The position numbers were made by a program, and so were the translations under genes. Shown piece after piece: positions 27,059 through 37,006 of a stretch of DNA of 64,000 nt (position 1 is the first letter of the stretch; every line of letters starts with the position of its first letter). The notes beneath the pieces were generated by a model that was not told where the DNA came from, made no database searches, and worked only from the letters and a program-made list of their open reading frames with translations. Origin of the DNA: Mycolicibacter sinensis (GTDB lineage Bacteria > Actinomycetota > Actinomycetes > Mycobacteriales > Mycobacteriaceae); contig NZ_LZIN01000083.1 in assembly GCF_001667375.1 (NCBI RefSeq), positions 1 to 64,000 on the forward strand. The letters are read 5' to 3'.

Positions 27059-28585
27059 ATGAGCATTGATCCGCGTACGCCCGTCGTCGTCGGCGTCGGG
27101 CAGGCCGCCGAACGCATCGACGACGCCGACTACCGCGCCATGTCGCCGGTGGAGCTGGCCGCTGCCGCCGCGCAGGCGGCCGTGGAGGACTGCGGCGGGC
27201 AGCAGGTCGTAGCGGCTATCGATGCGGTGGTGGCCACCCGCCAGTTCGAGAATTCGATCCCGAATGCTCCGGCGCCGCTGGGTAAGTCGAACAACTTCCC
27301 GCGCTCGGTGGCCCGTCTGATCGGTGCGGACCCGGCTCGGGCGGTGCTGGACAAGGTGGGTGGTCAGGGGCCGCAGAAGCTGCTCAGCGAGTTCGCCGCC
27401 GAGATCGCGGCCGGCACTGCCGACGTGGTGCTGCTGTGCGGATCGGATGCCACCTCGACGCTGCGTCACTTCGCCAAATCCGACGACAAGCCGGATTTCA
27501 GCGAGACCATCGACGGCCAACTCGAAGACCGGGGTCACGGCCTGGATGAGTTCGTCGAGCGCTACACCGTCATCCACGGGCTCACCGGTGCGCCGGTGCA
27601 GTACGGCCTGCTGGAGAACGCCCGGCGCGCCCGGCTGGGCCGAAGCACCGCCGACTATCTGCAGGCGATGGGCGAACTGTTCGCGCCGATGACCAAGATC
27701 GCCGCGAAGAACCCATTCTCGGCCTCGCCGGTGGAACGCACGGTCGATGAGCTGACCACGATCAGTGACGCGAACCGGATGATCTGCGACCCCTACCCGC
27801 GGCTGCTGGTGGCGCGCGATCAGGTCAACCAGGGTGCCGCAGCTTTATTGATGTCGGTGGAGGCCGCCCGGCGCCTGGGCGTGCCCGAAGACCGCTGGGT
27901 GTATTTGCACGGCCACGCCGACATGCGTTCCCCGCGCCTGCTGGAACGCTCCGACCTGAGCGCCTATCCCGCCGCCGTGGCCGCCACCACCGAAGCGCTG
28001 GCGATGGCCGGCATCGGCTTCGACGACGTCGCGGCAATGGATCTCTACAGCTGCTTCCCGGTGCCGGTGTTCGCCATTTGTGACGCCTTTCACCTGGCCG
28101 CCGACGACCCGCGCGGCCTGACCCTGACCGGCGGCTTGCCGTTCTTCGGCGGCGCCGGCAACAACTACTCGATGCACGCCATCGCCGAGGCGGTGGCCGC
28201 AGCCCGCAGTGCCCCAGGGCAATTCGCCTTCGTCGGCGCCAACGGCGGCATGATGAGCAAGTATTCGGTCGGCGTGTACTCGGCCGCCCCGGTTCCATGG
28301 ATGCCGGATCGCAGTGCCGAACGTCAGGCCCAGATCGACGGCGGCGCAGGCGAGGCCGTCACCGAGCATGCCGAGGGCGCGGCGACGATCGAGACCTACA
28401 GCGTCCGTTACGACTGGGAGACCCGGACCGGGATCATCATCGGCCGGCTCGACGCCGACGGCAGCCGATTCCTGGCGACCACCGAGGACGACGACCTGGT
28501 GGCGCTGTTGTCCGACGGTGAGCCGCTGGGGGTGCCAATCACGGTGCGCGCCTTGGACTACGGCAACCGCTGCTCGTTGCGCTGA
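27059..28585 (+). CDS. Thiolase-fold acetyl-CoA acetyltransferase / lipid-transfer-like protein
   Basis: The protein has 508 residues. The thiolase fold is suggested by TPVVVGVGQAAER, ADVVLLCGSDATSTL, DLYSCFPVPVFAICDAF and LTLTGGLPFFGGAGNNYSMHAIAE, the last typical of SCP2-thiolase-like proteins. A C-terminal extension (about 430-508) with ETYSVRYDWETRTGIIIGRL is an OB-like appendage of this subfamily. Whether the nucleophilic Cys is active is unclear. RBS AGGAAGG precedes ATG. Flanked on both sides by near-identical hairpin terminators, so probably a single-gene unit. Not part of the recalled M. tuberculosis order here. Confidence 0.8.
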   Translation: MSIDPRTPVVVGVGQAAERIDDADYRAMSPVELAAAAAQAAVEDCGGQQVVAAIDAVVATRQFENSIPNAPAPLGKSNNFPRSVARLIGADPARAVLDKVGGQGPQKLLSEFAAEIAAGTADVVLLCGSDATSTLRHFAKSDDKPDFSETIDGQLEDRGHGLDEFVERYTVIHGLTGAPVQYGLLENARRARLGRSTADYLQAMGELFAPMTKIAAKNPFSASPVERTVDELTTISDANRMICDPYPRLLVARDQVNQGAAALLMSVEAARRLGVPEDRWVYLHGHADMRSPRLLERSDLSAYPAAVAATTEALAMAGIGFDDVAAMDLYSCFPVPVFAICDAFHLAADDPRGLTLTGGLPFFGGAGNNYSMHAIAEAVAAARSAPGQFAFVGANGGMMSKYSVGVYSAAPVPWMPDRSAERQAQIDGGAGEAVTEHAEGAATIETYSVRYDWETRTGIIIGRLDADGSRFLATTEDDDLVALLSDGEPLGVPITVRALDYGNRCSLR

Positions 28586-28594
28586 TTTCTTGCC

Positions 28595-28650
28595 GAGCAG
28601 TCGCGAAAGCCCCCATTTCGGGCCTGGAATGGGGGCTTTCGCGTCTGTTC
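28595..28650. terminator. Bidirectional hairpin terminator between thiolase-like and LLM genes
   Basis: Arms 28595-28619 and 28626-28650 pair almost perfectly (core CGCGAAAGCCCCCATT). It lies 9 nt past the thiolase-like stop and 8 nt past the convergent LLM stop, so one element can end both transcripts. Sequence nearly identical to the sucD hairpin. Confidence 0.75.
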
Positions 28651-28658
28651 GCGCTAGG

Positions 28659-29504
28659 TCAGCCCAACCCCAACTTGCCGGCCAGGCGTTCGACGTAGGC
28701 GGCGACTTCGGCTTCGGACTTGTCGGGCAGGCCGAACAGCGTCTCGGTGACACCGAGTTCGGCCCAGTGCGCCAGCTTCTCGGGTACCGGCTTGAAGTCC
28801 AGTGCCACGATCTGCGGTGCCCCGTCGCGACCGGCGGCCGCCCAGATGTCCTGCAGCAGCTTGACCGGTGCGTCGATGTCGAAATCCCGCGGCGTGGTGA
28901 TCCAGCCATCGGCACTGCGGGCGATCCACTTGAAGTTCTTCTCGGTGCCGGCCGCACCCACCAGCACCGGAACGTGGGACTGCACCGGCTTGGGCCAGGC
29001 CCAGCTCGGCCCGAAGTTGACGAACTCGCCCTCAAAAGAGGCTTCCTCCTGGGTCCACAGCGCGCGCATCGCCTCCAGGTACTCGCGCAGCATGGTGCGT
29101 CGCCGCCCCGGCGGCACCCCGTGATCGGCCAGCTCATCGGTGTTCCAGCCGAACCCGACGCCCAGGCTGACCCGCCCGCCGGAGAGATGATCGAGCGTGG
29201 CGATCGATTTGGCCAGCGTGATCGGATCATGCTCGACCGGCAACGCCACCGCGGTGGACAACCGCACCCGCGAGGTCACCGCGCATGCGGTCCCGAGACT
29301 CACCCACGGATCCAGCGTGCGCATATACCGGTCATCGGGCAGCGACTCATCCCCGGTCGTGGGATGTGCGGCCTGCCGCTTCACCGGAATGTGGGTGTGC
29401 TCGGGGACATAGAAGGTGGTGAAGCCATGATCATCAGCGAGTTTGGCCGCGGCCGCCGGAGCGATACCACGGTCACTGGTGAACAACACAAGCCCGTAAT
29501 CCAT
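28659..29504 (-). CDS. LLM class F420-dependent oxidoreductase (Rv0953c-like)
   Basis: The protein has 281 residues: MDYGLVLFTSDRGI start, FYVPEHTHIPV, STAVALPVEHDPITLAK, SGGRVSLGVGFGWNTDEL and VPVLVGAAGTEKNFKWIAR, the standard run of an F420 LLM oxidoreductase (TIGR03619-like). Distinct from the 13.0-13.9 kb paralogue. Convergent with the thiolase-like gene. Substrate unknown. Confidence 0.88.
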   Translation of the reverse strand: MDYGLVLFTSDRGIAPAAAAKLADDHGFTTFYVPEHTHIPVKRQAAHPTTGDESLPDDRYMRTLDPWVSLGTACAVTSRVRLSTAVALPVEHDPITLAKSIATLDHLSGGRVSLGVGFGWNTDELADHGVPPGRRRTMLREYLEAMRALWTQEEASFEGEFVNFGPSWAWPKPVQSHVPVLVGAAGTEKNFKWIARSADGWITTPRDFDIDAPVKLLQDIWAAAGRDGAPQIVALDFKPVPEKLAHWAELGVTETLFGLPDKSEAEVAAYVERLAGKLGLG

Positions 29505-29649
29505 ATCGGTGATTAGAACGTGTTCTTGTTAGGCGGGCAAACGGTGGGGTCCTTTCGTGCGCGGCATTGACCCACCGGGTCCGGCCGCCAGTGCGCTAGC
29601 GTGGATGATCGAACCGCGCCGCACCTGCCCCCAATGCACAGGAGAGGTC

Positions 29650-30528
29650 ATGACCTACTCGCCCGGCAACCCCGGCTACCCGCCTTCCCAACCGCCAGGC
29701 TCCTACGGACCTTCTGGCCCCTCGTTTGCCAAGTCCGGCAGCAGTGATGCCGAGAGCAAGCTGCCGCTGTACCTGCAGATCGCCGTCGTGGTGCTGGGCT
29801 TCGGTGTCTACCTGGCCAACTTCGGGCCGATCGTGACCGTCACCGATGGCGAGTACCCGCTGATCCTCGGCGACGCCGGCCACACGGTTCCGCTGGCCTT
29901 GCTGGCGGCGCTGCTGGCTGGGGCGGGACTGCTGCCCAAGGCCAAGGTCTACACCGCGGTGGTCGCAGTGATCGCCTCGCTGGGAGCGCTGCTGGCGATC
30001 GCGACCATCGCCGACTCCGGCGGCAGTTACACGATCGGCTGGGGCCTGTGGCTGGTGCTGACCTTCAGCATCCTGCAGGCCGCCGCCGCGATCGGGACAC
30101 TGCTGCTGGAGGCCGGCGTCGTCAGTGCGCCGGCCCCGCGCCCCAAATACGACCCGTATGCGCAGTACGGGCTGCCGCCGGGCGGCAACTACTACGGTCA
30201 GCCGGGCCAGCAGGGGTACGGGCATCAGGGCCAGCAGCAGTCGGGATACCCCTCGTACGGCGGCTACCCGTCCGGCGGAGGTTACGGTGCCCAGTCGGGG
30301 CCGTCGACCGGCGGATTCAACTCCGGTGCGCAGCAGGCACAGTCGGCGCAGCAGGGCCCGCCCACGCCGCCGACCGGATTCCCCGGCTTCGGGCAGCCGC
30401 AGACCGGCGGTTCGGGCAGTTCCTCGACGGGTGGCCAGGGCGATTCCGGATCCGGTCAGGGCCAGAGTTCGACCGGCGGCCAGCAGTCGCAGGGCGGCTC
30501 CGCCCCGTCGGGGCCGGCGCAGACCTAA
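29650..30528 (+). CDS. DUF5336 membrane protein, 34 kDa antigenic protein homologue (Rv0954-like)
   Basis: The protein has 292 residues. Pro/Ser-rich N terminus (1-38), four helices (about 40-60, 76-96, 100-122, 128-152), then a long Gly/Gln/Tyr/Ser-rich disordered tail (about 165-292) with repeated Tyr-Gly-Gln units. The ATG at 29650 is chosen because GGAGAGG lies 2-8 nt upstream; a longer frame from 29557 has no such signal. In M. tuberculosis the homologue lies next to PerM and is linked to cell envelope/division processes. 36 nt before perM. Confidence 0.85.
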   Translation: MTYSPGNPGYPPSQPPGSYGPSGPSFAKSGSSDAESKLPLYLQIAVVVLGFGVYLANFGPIVTVTDGEYPLILGDAGHTVPLALLAALLAGAGLLPKAKVYTAVVAVIASLGALLAIATIADSGGSYTIGWGLWLVLTFSILQAAAAIGTLLLEAGVVSAPAPRPKYDPYAQYGLPPGGNYYGQPGQQGYGHQGQQQSGYPSYGGYPSGGGYGAQSGPSTGGFNSGAQQAQSAQQGPPTPPTGFPGFGQPQTGGSGSSSTGGQGDSGSGQGQSSTGGQQSQGGSAPSGPAQT

Positions 30529-30564
30529 CCCGCGCCCGCGCGCCGAGTTGAACGTGCTCGCAGC

Positions 30565-32013
30565 GTGACACCGGTGTCCGGCGGTAGGCCAGGTTCGAAC
30601 CCGACTCGTGACCTGGTTCGGGTCGCATTCGGCCCGTCCGTCGTGGCGTTGACCGTCATCGCAGCGGTGACGCTGCTGCAGTTGCTGATCGCCAACAGCG
30701 ACATGACCGGGGCCTCGGGCGCCATTGCCAGCATGTGGCTGGGCGTGCACCAGGTGCCGATCTCGATCGACGGCCGGGAGCTGGGCGTGCTGCCGCTGCT
30801 CCCGGTGCTGTTGATGGTCGCCGGAACCGCGCGGACCACCGCGCAGGCCACCTCGGCGGGCGCCTCCTGGTTCGTCGTCCGCTGGATCGTGGCGTCGGCG
30901 CTGGGCGGCCCGCTGCTGATCGCGGCGGTCTCGCTGGCGATCATCCACGACGCGGCCTCGGTGATCACCGAACTGCAGACCCCGCACGCCCTGAGCGCCT
31001 TCGCGCACGTACTGGTGGTGCATGCGATCGGCGCGGCGATCGGGGTGGGCCTGCGGATGGGCCCGCGGGTGCTGGCGGAGACGCCGCTGCCGGGCTGGCT
31101 GGGCGACTCGCTGCGGGCCGCGGTCACCGGCATGCTGGCCCTGTTCGGGCTGGCCGGCGCGGTGACGACGGCCTCGCTGGTCCTGCACTGGGGAACCATG
31201 CACGAGTTGTACGCGATCACCGATTCGTTGTTCGGCCAGCTCAGCCTCACCCTGCTGGCGGTGCTGTACGTGCCCAACGTGCTCGTCGGCGCGACCGCGA
31301 TAGCGGTCGGATCGAGCGCGCAGATCGGCCCGGCGCTGTTCAGCGCGTTCACCGTGCTGGGCGGCGACATCCCGGCGCTGCCCGTCCTGGCCGCGGCGCC
31401 CACTCCGCCCCTAGGCCCGGCGTGGGTGGCCCTGCTGATCATCGGCGCCGCGTCGGGTGTGGCCGTCGGCCAGCAGTGCGCGCGCCGCCCGCTGCCCCTG
31501 CTTCCCGCGCTGGCCAAGGTGCTGACCGCGGCGTTCATCGCGGCATTGACGATGGCCCTATTGGGTTTCGCCGGCGGTGGGCGGCTGGGCAACTTCGGTG
31601 AGGTCGGGGTGGATCAGCTCACCTTCGGCCCCGCGGTGTTCAGCTGGTTCGCCGCCATCGGTGCGCTGACGGTCGTGATGATCGGCGGTGTCGGGCGCGC
31701 AGCGGTCAGGACACGGCCGATGTTGCCGCCCGCGGCGCCCCGGCAGCCGGAACCGCAGCCCGAACCGGTTCCGGTGCAGGACGAGGTGGTCGATCCGCAC
31801 GAACCCGGGCAGCTCTTCGAGCCCGACGAACTCTTCGAACCCGGAGAGGTCATCGAGGGCGGTGAGCTGAGCTGGACGGCCGAACCCGAGCCGCCGCGGG
31901 AGTCCCAACCGCGGGTGTTCGAGTCGCACGCTCCGACCGAGCCGCCCGGACCGCTGGAAGACCCCGAAGACCTGATGTTCACCGACGACGACGGGTTCGA
32001 CCGGCCCGGATAG
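30565..32013 (+). CDS. perM: Integral membrane protein PerM (Rv0955-like)
   Basis: The protein has 482 residues and about ten hydrophobic helices up to residue 385, then an acidic Pro/Glu-rich cytoplasmic tail (about 390-482). PerM is needed in M. tuberculosis for persistence and cell division at low magnesium. Identification rests on topology, length and synteny (Rv0954-like upstream, purN downstream). GTG start at 30565. Confidence 0.85.
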   Translation: MTPVSGGRPGSNPTRDLVRVAFGPSVVALTVIAAVTLLQLLIANSDMTGASGAIASMWLGVHQVPISIDGRELGVLPLLPVLLMVAGTARTTAQATSAGASWFVVRWIVASALGGPLLIAAVSLAIIHDAASVITELQTPHALSAFAHVLVVHAIGAAIGVGLRMGPRVLAETPLPGWLGDSLRAAVTGMLALFGLAGAVTTASLVLHWGTMHELYAITDSLFGQLSLTLLAVLYVPNVLVGATAIAVGSSAQIGPALFSAFTVLGGDIPALPVLAAAPTPPLGPAWVALLIIGAASGVAVGQQCARRPLPLLPALAKVLTAAFIAALTMALLGFAGGGRLGNFGEVGVDQLTFGPAVFSWFAAIGALTVVMIGGVGRAAVRTRPMLPPAAPRQPEPQPEPVPVQDEVVDPHEPGQLFEPDELFEPGEVIEGGELSWTAEPEPPRESQPRVFESHAPTEPPGPLEDPEDLMFTDDDGFDRPG

Positions 32014-32034
32014 CTCCCCGTTGCCGGAGGCAAA

Positions 32035-32054
32035 TCAAGGACTTCTGTCCCTTA
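32035..32054 (+). promoter_or_regulatory. DosR-box-like palindrome upstream of a small unknown gene
   Basis: The core GGACTTCTGTCCC fits the DosR core GGGACT-NNN-GTCCC with one base lost at the left edge; the outer bases match poorly. It is centred 42 nt before the ATG at 32087. TATATT at 32053-32058 is a possible -10 box on its downstream edge. Confidence 0.4.
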
Positions 32055-32086
32055 TATTCCGGTCGGCGTCCTGGTCGCATAAAGGC

Positions 32087-32539
32087 ATGACCCGTCTCGT
32101 CAGCACGGACGCCGCCAAGCCCGGGGTCGGAAACCTGCACCGGCTGGCCGGCATGCGCGCCGAAAAGCTCACCAAGCTGGTCCTGCCGCCCGGACACGAA
32201 CCGATCCTCGACATCATGGCGATGATCTGGCTCGACGGCGTGCAGGCCGGGCTCCAGCTGGACGGGGAGCCCACGTCGATCGGGTTGTCGACCCCGCTGG
32301 CCGAGGCGTTGTATCAGCGGTTGGAAGACGCCGAACTCTGCAGCGAATACGACGAGTTCCCGGAGCTGGACGATCGCGACTTCCAGAATCTGGCGTGTGA
32401 TCGAGTGGAGAAGATCAGCCGGGGCATCCATCCGGTCGGCCACCCCGATGTGATCTGGGACAAGGTCGAAATCTGGACAGACGGCGTGGCCGCAGCACTG
32501 CGAATCACCCGGGAAGAAGCGCAGCAACAGGCCGGATAG
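32087..32539 (+). CDS. Conserved mycobacterial protein of unknown function
   Basis: The protein has 150 residues, acidic, soluble, no domain recognised. It contains GNLHRLAGMRAEKL, ILDIMAMIWLDGVQAG and VEIWTDGVAAALRIT. The ATG at 32087 is preferred over an upstream frame from 32021 because AAAGG lies just before it and the upstream codons run through the DosR-like box. It sits between perM and purN and would be induced by hypoxia if that box is real. Confidence 0.7.
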   Translation: MTRLVSTDAAKPGVGNLHRLAGMRAEKLTKLVLPPGHEPILDIMAMIWLDGVQAGLQLDGEPTSIGLSTPLAEALYQRLEDAELCSEYDEFPELDDRDFQNLACDRVEKISRGIHPVGHPDVIWDKVEIWTDGVAAALRITREEAQQQAG

Positions 32540-32571
32540 CCCGGCCGTTCGGGGCGGTAGGCTCTTGCTTC

Positions 32572-33198
32572 GTGCAACCGATCCACGTGGCCCCCCGCGT
32601 CCCGGCCCGGCTGGTGGTGCTGGCGTCGGGGACCGGATCATTGCTCGAGTCGCTGCTGGCCGCGGCGGTGGGCGACTACCCCGCGCGGGTGGTGGCCGTC
32701 GGTACCGATCGGGATTGCCGGGCGGTCCAGATCGCCGCCTCAGCAGACCTGCCGGTGTTCACCGTGCGGCTGGCTGACTACCCCAACCGCGCGGCCTGGG
32801 ATGCGGCGCTGACCGAGGCCACCGCGGCCCACAACCCTGATCTGGTGGTCTCGGCCGGGTTCATGAAAATCCTGGGGTCGGAGTTTCTCACCCGGTTTCT
32901 GGGCCGCACCGTCAACACCCACCCGGCGCTGCTGCCCGCCTTCCCGGGTGCGCACGCCGTACCCGAGGCGCTGGCCTATGGAGTGAAGGTCACCGGCTGC
33001 ACCGTGCACCTGGTCGACGCCGGAACCGACACCGGCCCGGTGCTGGCCCAGGAACCGGTCGCCGTGCTCGACGACGACGACGAAGACACCCTGCACGAAC
33101 GGATCAAGACAGTGGAGCGCAAGCTCCTGGTGGACGTGCTGGCCGCGTTGGCGACCGGCGGCGTGACCTGGACCGGACGAAAGGCAACCATAGGATGA
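32572..33198 (+). CDS. purN: Phosphoribosylglycinamide formyltransferase
   Basis: The protein has 208 residues. GART fold: [16 protein letters not shown] (phosphate loop), SAGFMKILG, catalytic [14 protein letters not shown] (Asn and His) and [13 protein letters not shown] (catalytic Asp). It transfers formyl from 10-formyl-THF to GAR in purine synthesis. GTG start at 32572. Stop overlaps the purH ATG by 4 nt. Confidence 0.96.
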   Translation: MQPIHVAPRVPARLVVLASGTGSLLESLLAAAVGDYPARVVAVGTDRDCRAVQIAASADLPVFTVRLADYPNRAAWDAALTEATAAHNPDLVVSAGFMKILGSEFLTRFLGRTVNTHPALLPAFPGAHAVPEALAYGVKVTGCTVHLVDAGTDTGPVLAQEPVAVLDDDDEDTLHERIKTVERKLLVDVLAALATGGVTWTGRKATIG

Positions 33199-34760
33199 CC
33201 GACGGCAAGCGACCGATTCGGCGGGCGTTGATCAGCGTCTACGACAAGACCGGCCTGGTTGATCTGGCCACCGGTCTGCATGCCGCCGGCGTGGATATCG
33301 TCTCCACCGGGTCCACGGCGAAATCGATTGCCGCCAAAGGTATTCCGGTGACACCGGTGGAGCAGCTGACCGGCTTCCCGGAGGTGCTCGACGGCCGGGT
33401 CAAGACGTTGCACCCGCGGGTGCATGCCGGGCTGCTGGCAGATCTGCGTAAGCCCGAGCATGCCGAGGCGCTGAGCGAACTGGACATCGCTCCGTTCGAG
33501 CTGGTGGTGGTCAACCTGTACCCGTTCAGCGAGACGGTGGACTCCGGTGCCGCCATCGATGAGTGCGTCGAGCAGATCGACATCGGTGGGCCGTCGATGA
33601 TCCGGGCGGCCGCCAAGAACCATCCCAGCGTCGCCGTGGTGGTCGACCCGCTCGGCTACGAGGGTGTGCTGGCCGCGGTCAACGCCGGCGGGTTCACCCT
33701 CGATGAGCGGAAACGTCTGGCGGCACTGGCATTCCGGCACACCGCCGAATACGACGTGGCAGTCGCGGGGTGGATGTCGTCGACGCTGGCGCCTGAGGAG
33801 TCGCGTCAGGCGATGCCGGAGTGGGTCGGTCGCACCTACCGCCGGGCGGCGCAGCTGCGCTACGGCGAGAACCCGCACCAGCAGGCCGCTCTCTACTGCG
33901 ATGCCGCCGCCTGGCCGGGCTTGGCTCAGGCTGACCAGCTGCACGGAAAAGAGATGTCCTACAACAACTTCACCGATGCGGATGCGGCCTGGCGGGCGGC
34001 CTTCGATCACGAAGAGATCTGCGTGGCGATCATCAAACACGCCAATCCGTGCGGCATCGCGGTCTCGTCGACCTCGGTTGCCGATGCCCACCGCAAGGCC
34101 CACGAGTGCGATCCGCTGAGCGCCTTCGGCGGGGTGATCGCGGCGAACACCGAGGTCAGCGTCGAGATGGCGGAGTTCGTCAGCGCCATCTTCACCGAGG
34201 TGATCGTCGCGCCGGCCTACGAGCCCGGTGCCGTCGAGATCCTGGCCCGCAAGAAGAACATCCGGGTGCTGGTGGCTTCCGAGCCGCTGCGGGGGGGCAC
34301 CGAGTGGCGCCAGGTCAGCGGCGGGCTGCTGATGCAGAGCCGCGACGGCCTCGACGCGCCGGGCGACGACCCGGCGAACTGGACGCTGGCCACCGGGTCG
34401 GCGGCCGATCCCGCCACGCTGGCCGACCTGGCATTCGCCTGGCGCGCCTGCCGCGCAGTCAAGTCGAACGCGATCGTTGTGGCGGCCGACGGCGCCACCG
34501 TCGGCGTGGGAATGGGCCAGGTCAACCGGGTTGATGCGGCCCGGCTGGCGGTGGAGCGCGGCGGTGAGCGGGTGGCCGGCGCGGTGGCGGCCTCCGATGC
34601 GTTCTTCCCGTTCCCCGACGGCCTGCAGACCCTGACCGCGGCCGGGGTGAAGGCGATCGTGCACCCGGGCGGTTCGGTGCGCGACGACGAGGTGACGGCG
34701 GCGGCCGCCGAGGCCGGCATCACGCTGTACCTGACCGGGGCTCGGCACTTCGCACACTGA
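33195..34760 (+). CDS. purH: Bifunctional AICAR transformylase / IMP cyclohydrolase
   Basis: The protein has 521 residues. N-terminal IMP cyclohydrolase (MGS-like, about 1-150: [45 protein letters not shown]) and C-terminal AICAR transformylase (about 200-521: [25 protein letters not shown] with catalytic Lys-His, [10 protein letters not shown]). It catalyses the last two steps to IMP. Coupled to purN by ATGA overlap. Confidence 0.97.
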   Translation: MTDGKRPIRRALISVYDKTGLVDLATGLHAAGVDIVSTGSTAKSIAAKGIPVTPVEQLTGFPEVLDGRVKTLHPRVHAGLLADLRKPEHAEALSELDIAPFELVVVNLYPFSETVDSGAAIDECVEQIDIGGPSMIRAAAKNHPSVAVVVDPLGYEGVLAAVNAGGFTLDERKRLAALAFRHTAEYDVAVAGWMSSTLAPEESRQAMPEWVGRTYRRAAQLRYGENPHQQAALYCDAAAWPGLAQADQLHGKEMSYNNFTDADAAWRAAFDHEEICVAIIKHANPCGIAVSSTSVADAHRKAHECDPLSAFGGVIAANTEVSVEMAEFVSAIFTEVIVAPAYEPGAVEILARKKNIRVLVASEPLRGGTEWRQVSGGLLMQSRDGLDAPGDDPANWTLATGSAADPATLADLAFAWRACRAVKSNAIVVAADGATVGVGMGQVNRVDAARLAVERGGERVAGAVAASDAFFPFPDGLQTLTAAGVKAIVHPGGSVRDDEVTAAAAEAGITLYLTGARHFAH

Positions 34761-34794
34761 ACTATGGGCTGATAGATGTGTTCGGGGGAGGATC

Positions 34795-35124
34795 ATGACG
34801 ATGAGGGCAATTGGACTTGTCATGGGGCTGGGCATCGCCGCTGCCACGCTGGCGGCTCGCTCTGCCGCGAACGCCTACCCCGGCGACCCGATGGGCACAA
34901 ACTGTGAATCGAACGCGCTCGGGGCGCTGTACTGCGACGGTCCGGTGCAGCCGGACGGGTCGTGGACCCGCTGCGTAGACGTTTCCGCGCAACCCGTCTA
35001 CGGCGGCCCCGATGGGGGATGGAACGGATGGACGATGCCAGCGCATCAGTGCTACCACTACGACCCAGCGCAGCCTCCTTTCAAACTTGGTCAGCCGGAC
35101 CATCACATCGGCGATGGGCTCTGA
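34795..35124 (+). CDS. Small secreted CDGP-domain protein
   Basis: The protein has 109 residues with a signal peptide (about 1-27, ending Ala-Asn-Ala). The mature part has Cys residues in TNCESNALGALYCDGP, SWTRCVD and HQCYHY, enough for two disulfides. The CDGP...SWTRC pattern defines a family of small exported mycobacterial proteins of unknown role. ATG at 34795; a second ATG two codons later is also possible. Confidence 0.75.
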   Translation: MTMRAIGLVMGLGIAAATLAARSAANAYPGDPMGTNCESNALGALYCDGPVQPDGSWTRCVDVSAQPVYGGPDGGWNGWTMPAHQCYHYDPAQPPFKLGQPDHHIGDGL

Positions 35125-35166
35125 GCTGCGCTCCGATCTCGATGGACGCGGGCACGCACTGACCCC

Positions 35167-35217
35167 TTGACAAAAAGATTGCAGGCGCTCACTATCTAAC
35201 TCACTGCCTTAAGTGAG
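35167..35217 (+). promoter_or_regulatory. Promoter and palindromic operator of the amidohydrolase-tetR unit
   Basis: TTGACA (35167-35172), 17-nt spacer, CACTAT (35190-35195). Downstream lies the palindrome CTCACT-GCCTTA-AGTGAG (35200-35217), and a further CTCACT at 35188-35193. The palindrome covers the expected transcription start and abuts the ribosome binding site, a repressor position; the TetR two genes' length downstream (37007) is the likely ligand. Confidence 0.6.
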
Positions 35218-35227
35218 GAGTGCCGTC

Positions 35228-37003
35228 GTGACCTACGACCTGATCATTCGCAACGGCCTGTGGTTCGACGGCCTGGGCAACGCCCCGCAGGTCCGCACCC
35301 TGGGCATCCGCGACGGCGTCGTCGCCGACATCGTCACGGCGGAGCTCGACGACACGGACTGCCCGGACGTCATCGATGCCGCCGGCAAATGGGTGGTGCC
35401 CGGCTTCATCGACGTGCACACCCACTACGACGCCGAGGTGCTGCTGGACCCGGGGCTACGCGAATCGGTGCGCCATGGCGTCACCACGGTGCTGCTGGGC
35501 AACTGCTCGCTGTCGACGGTGTACGCCGAATCCGAGGACGCCGCCGACCTGTTCAGCCGGGTCGAGGCGGTCCCGCGCAAATTCGTGCTGGAGGCGTTGC
35601 AGTCCAAGAAGACCTGGTCCACCCCTGCCGAGTACGTGCACGCCCTCGAGGAGTTGCCGCTCGGGCCCAACATCAGCTCCATGCTCGGCCACTCGGACCT
35701 GCGGACCGCGGTACTCGGCCTGGACCGCGCCACCACCGACGGCATCGTCCCGTCCGACGCCGAGCTGGAGAAGATGGCCGAGCTGCTCGATGCGGGCCTC
35801 GATGCCGGACTGCTGGGCATGTCCGGGATGGACGCCCCCATCGACAAGCTCGACGGCGACAGGTTCCGGTCCCGGGCGCTGCCGTCAACGTTCGCCACCT
35901 GGCGGGAGCGTCGGCGGTTGATCAAGGTGCTGCGCAAGCGCGGCCGGATGCTGCAGAGCGCGCCCGACGTCCGAAACCCGTTGACGGCGTTGAACTTCTT
36001 CCTGACCAGCAGCGGCATATTCGGCCGGCGGCGCGGGGTTCGGATGAGCCTGCTGGTCTCTGCGGACGCCAAGTCGGCGCCGGGCGCGGTCCGGGTCTTC
36101 GGCCCCGGTGCTCGGCTGCTCAACGCCGTGCTCGGCTCCAGCGTGCGGTTCCAGCACCTGCCGGTGCCGTTCGAGTTGTACTCCGATGGAATCGATCTGC
36201 CGGTGTTCGAGGAGTTCGGCGCGGGAACCGCCGCCCTGCATCTGCGCGACCAGCTGGAACGCAACGCGCTGCTGGCCGACACCGAGTACCGGCGCCGGTT
36301 TCGCAAGGCCTTCGACCGCAAAAAGCTGGGCCCGTCCTTGTGGCACCGCGACTTCCACGACGCGGTGATCGTCGAATGTCCGGATGTCGGCCTGATCGGC
36401 AAGAGCTTCGGGCAGATCGCCGAAGAGCGCGGGCTACACCCGCTGGACGCGTTCCTCGATGTGTTGGTCGAGAACGGCGAACGCAACGTGCGCTGGACCA
36501 CGATCGTCGCCAACCACCGGCCCAAGCAGCTGGACAAGCTGGCCAACGAACCGGTGATCCACATGGGGTTCTCCGACGCCGGAGCGCACCTGCGCAACAT
36601 GGCCTTCTACAACTTCTCGCTGCGCCTGCTCAAGCGCGTCCGCGACGCCGAGGCGGCCGGGCAACCATTCATGAGCATCGAACGGGCGGTCTACCGGCTG
36701 ACGTCCGAAGTCGCCGACTGGTTCGGTTTCGACGCCGGCACGCTGCGTCAAGGCGACCGAGCGGACTTCGTGGTGATCGACCCGGCAGGTCTGACCGACG
36801 CCGTGGACGGCTACCACGAAGAGAAGGTGCCGTTCTACGGCGGGCTTTCCCGGATGGTCAACCGCAACGACGACGCGGTGGTGGCGACCGGGGTGGGCGG
36901 CACGGTGGTGTTCCGCAACGGGCAGTTCCGCGACGGCTACGGCACGACGGCGAAGTCCGGACGCTTCCTGCGCGCCGGATCGCGTGCGCTGCAACCGGTG
37001 TAG
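35228..37003 (+). CDS. Amidohydrolase family protein, N-acyl-D-amino-acid deacylase-like
   Basis: The protein has 591 residues. Metal-dependent hydrolase: YDLIIRNGLWFDG start, metal-binding DVHTHYDAEVLLDPG, TTVLLGNCSLS, then GFSDAGAHLRNM (metal Asp) and the C-terminal RQGDRADFVVIDP sandwich. D-aminoacylase-like members hydrolyse N-acyl amides or ring amides; substrate not inferable. GTG 35228 is chosen: AGGAG (35216-35220) sits 7 nt upstream; an upstream GTG at 35213 overlaps the operator. Cotranscribed with the TetR gene 3 nt downstream. Confidence 0.88.
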   Translation: MTYDLIIRNGLWFDGLGNAPQVRTLGIRDGVVADIVTAELDDTDCPDVIDAAGKWVVPGFIDVHTHYDAEVLLDPGLRESVRHGVTTVLLGNCSLSTVYAESEDAADLFSRVEAVPRKFVLEALQSKKTWSTPAEYVHALEELPLGPNISSMLGHSDLRTAVLGLDRATTDGIVPSDAELEKMAELLDAGLDAGLLGMSGMDAPIDKLDGDRFRSRALPSTFATWRERRRLIKVLRKRGRMLQSAPDVRNPLTALNFFLTSSGIFGRRRGVRMSLLVSADAKSAPGAVRVFGPGARLLNAVLGSSVRFQHLPVPFELYSDGIDLPVFEEFGAGTAALHLRDQLERNALLADTEYRRRFRKAFDRKKLGPSLWHRDFHDAVIVECPDVGLIGKSFGQIAEERGLHPLDAFLDVLVENGERNVRWTTIVANHRPKQLDKLANEPVIHMGFSDAGAHLRNMAFYNFSLRLLKRVRDAEAAGQPFMSIERAVYRLTSEVADWFGFDAGTLRQGDRADFVVIDPAGLTDAVDGYHEEKVPFYGGLSRMVNRNDDAVVATGVGGTVVFRNGQFRDGYGTTAKSGRFLRAGSRALQPV

Positions 37004-37006
37004 ATC

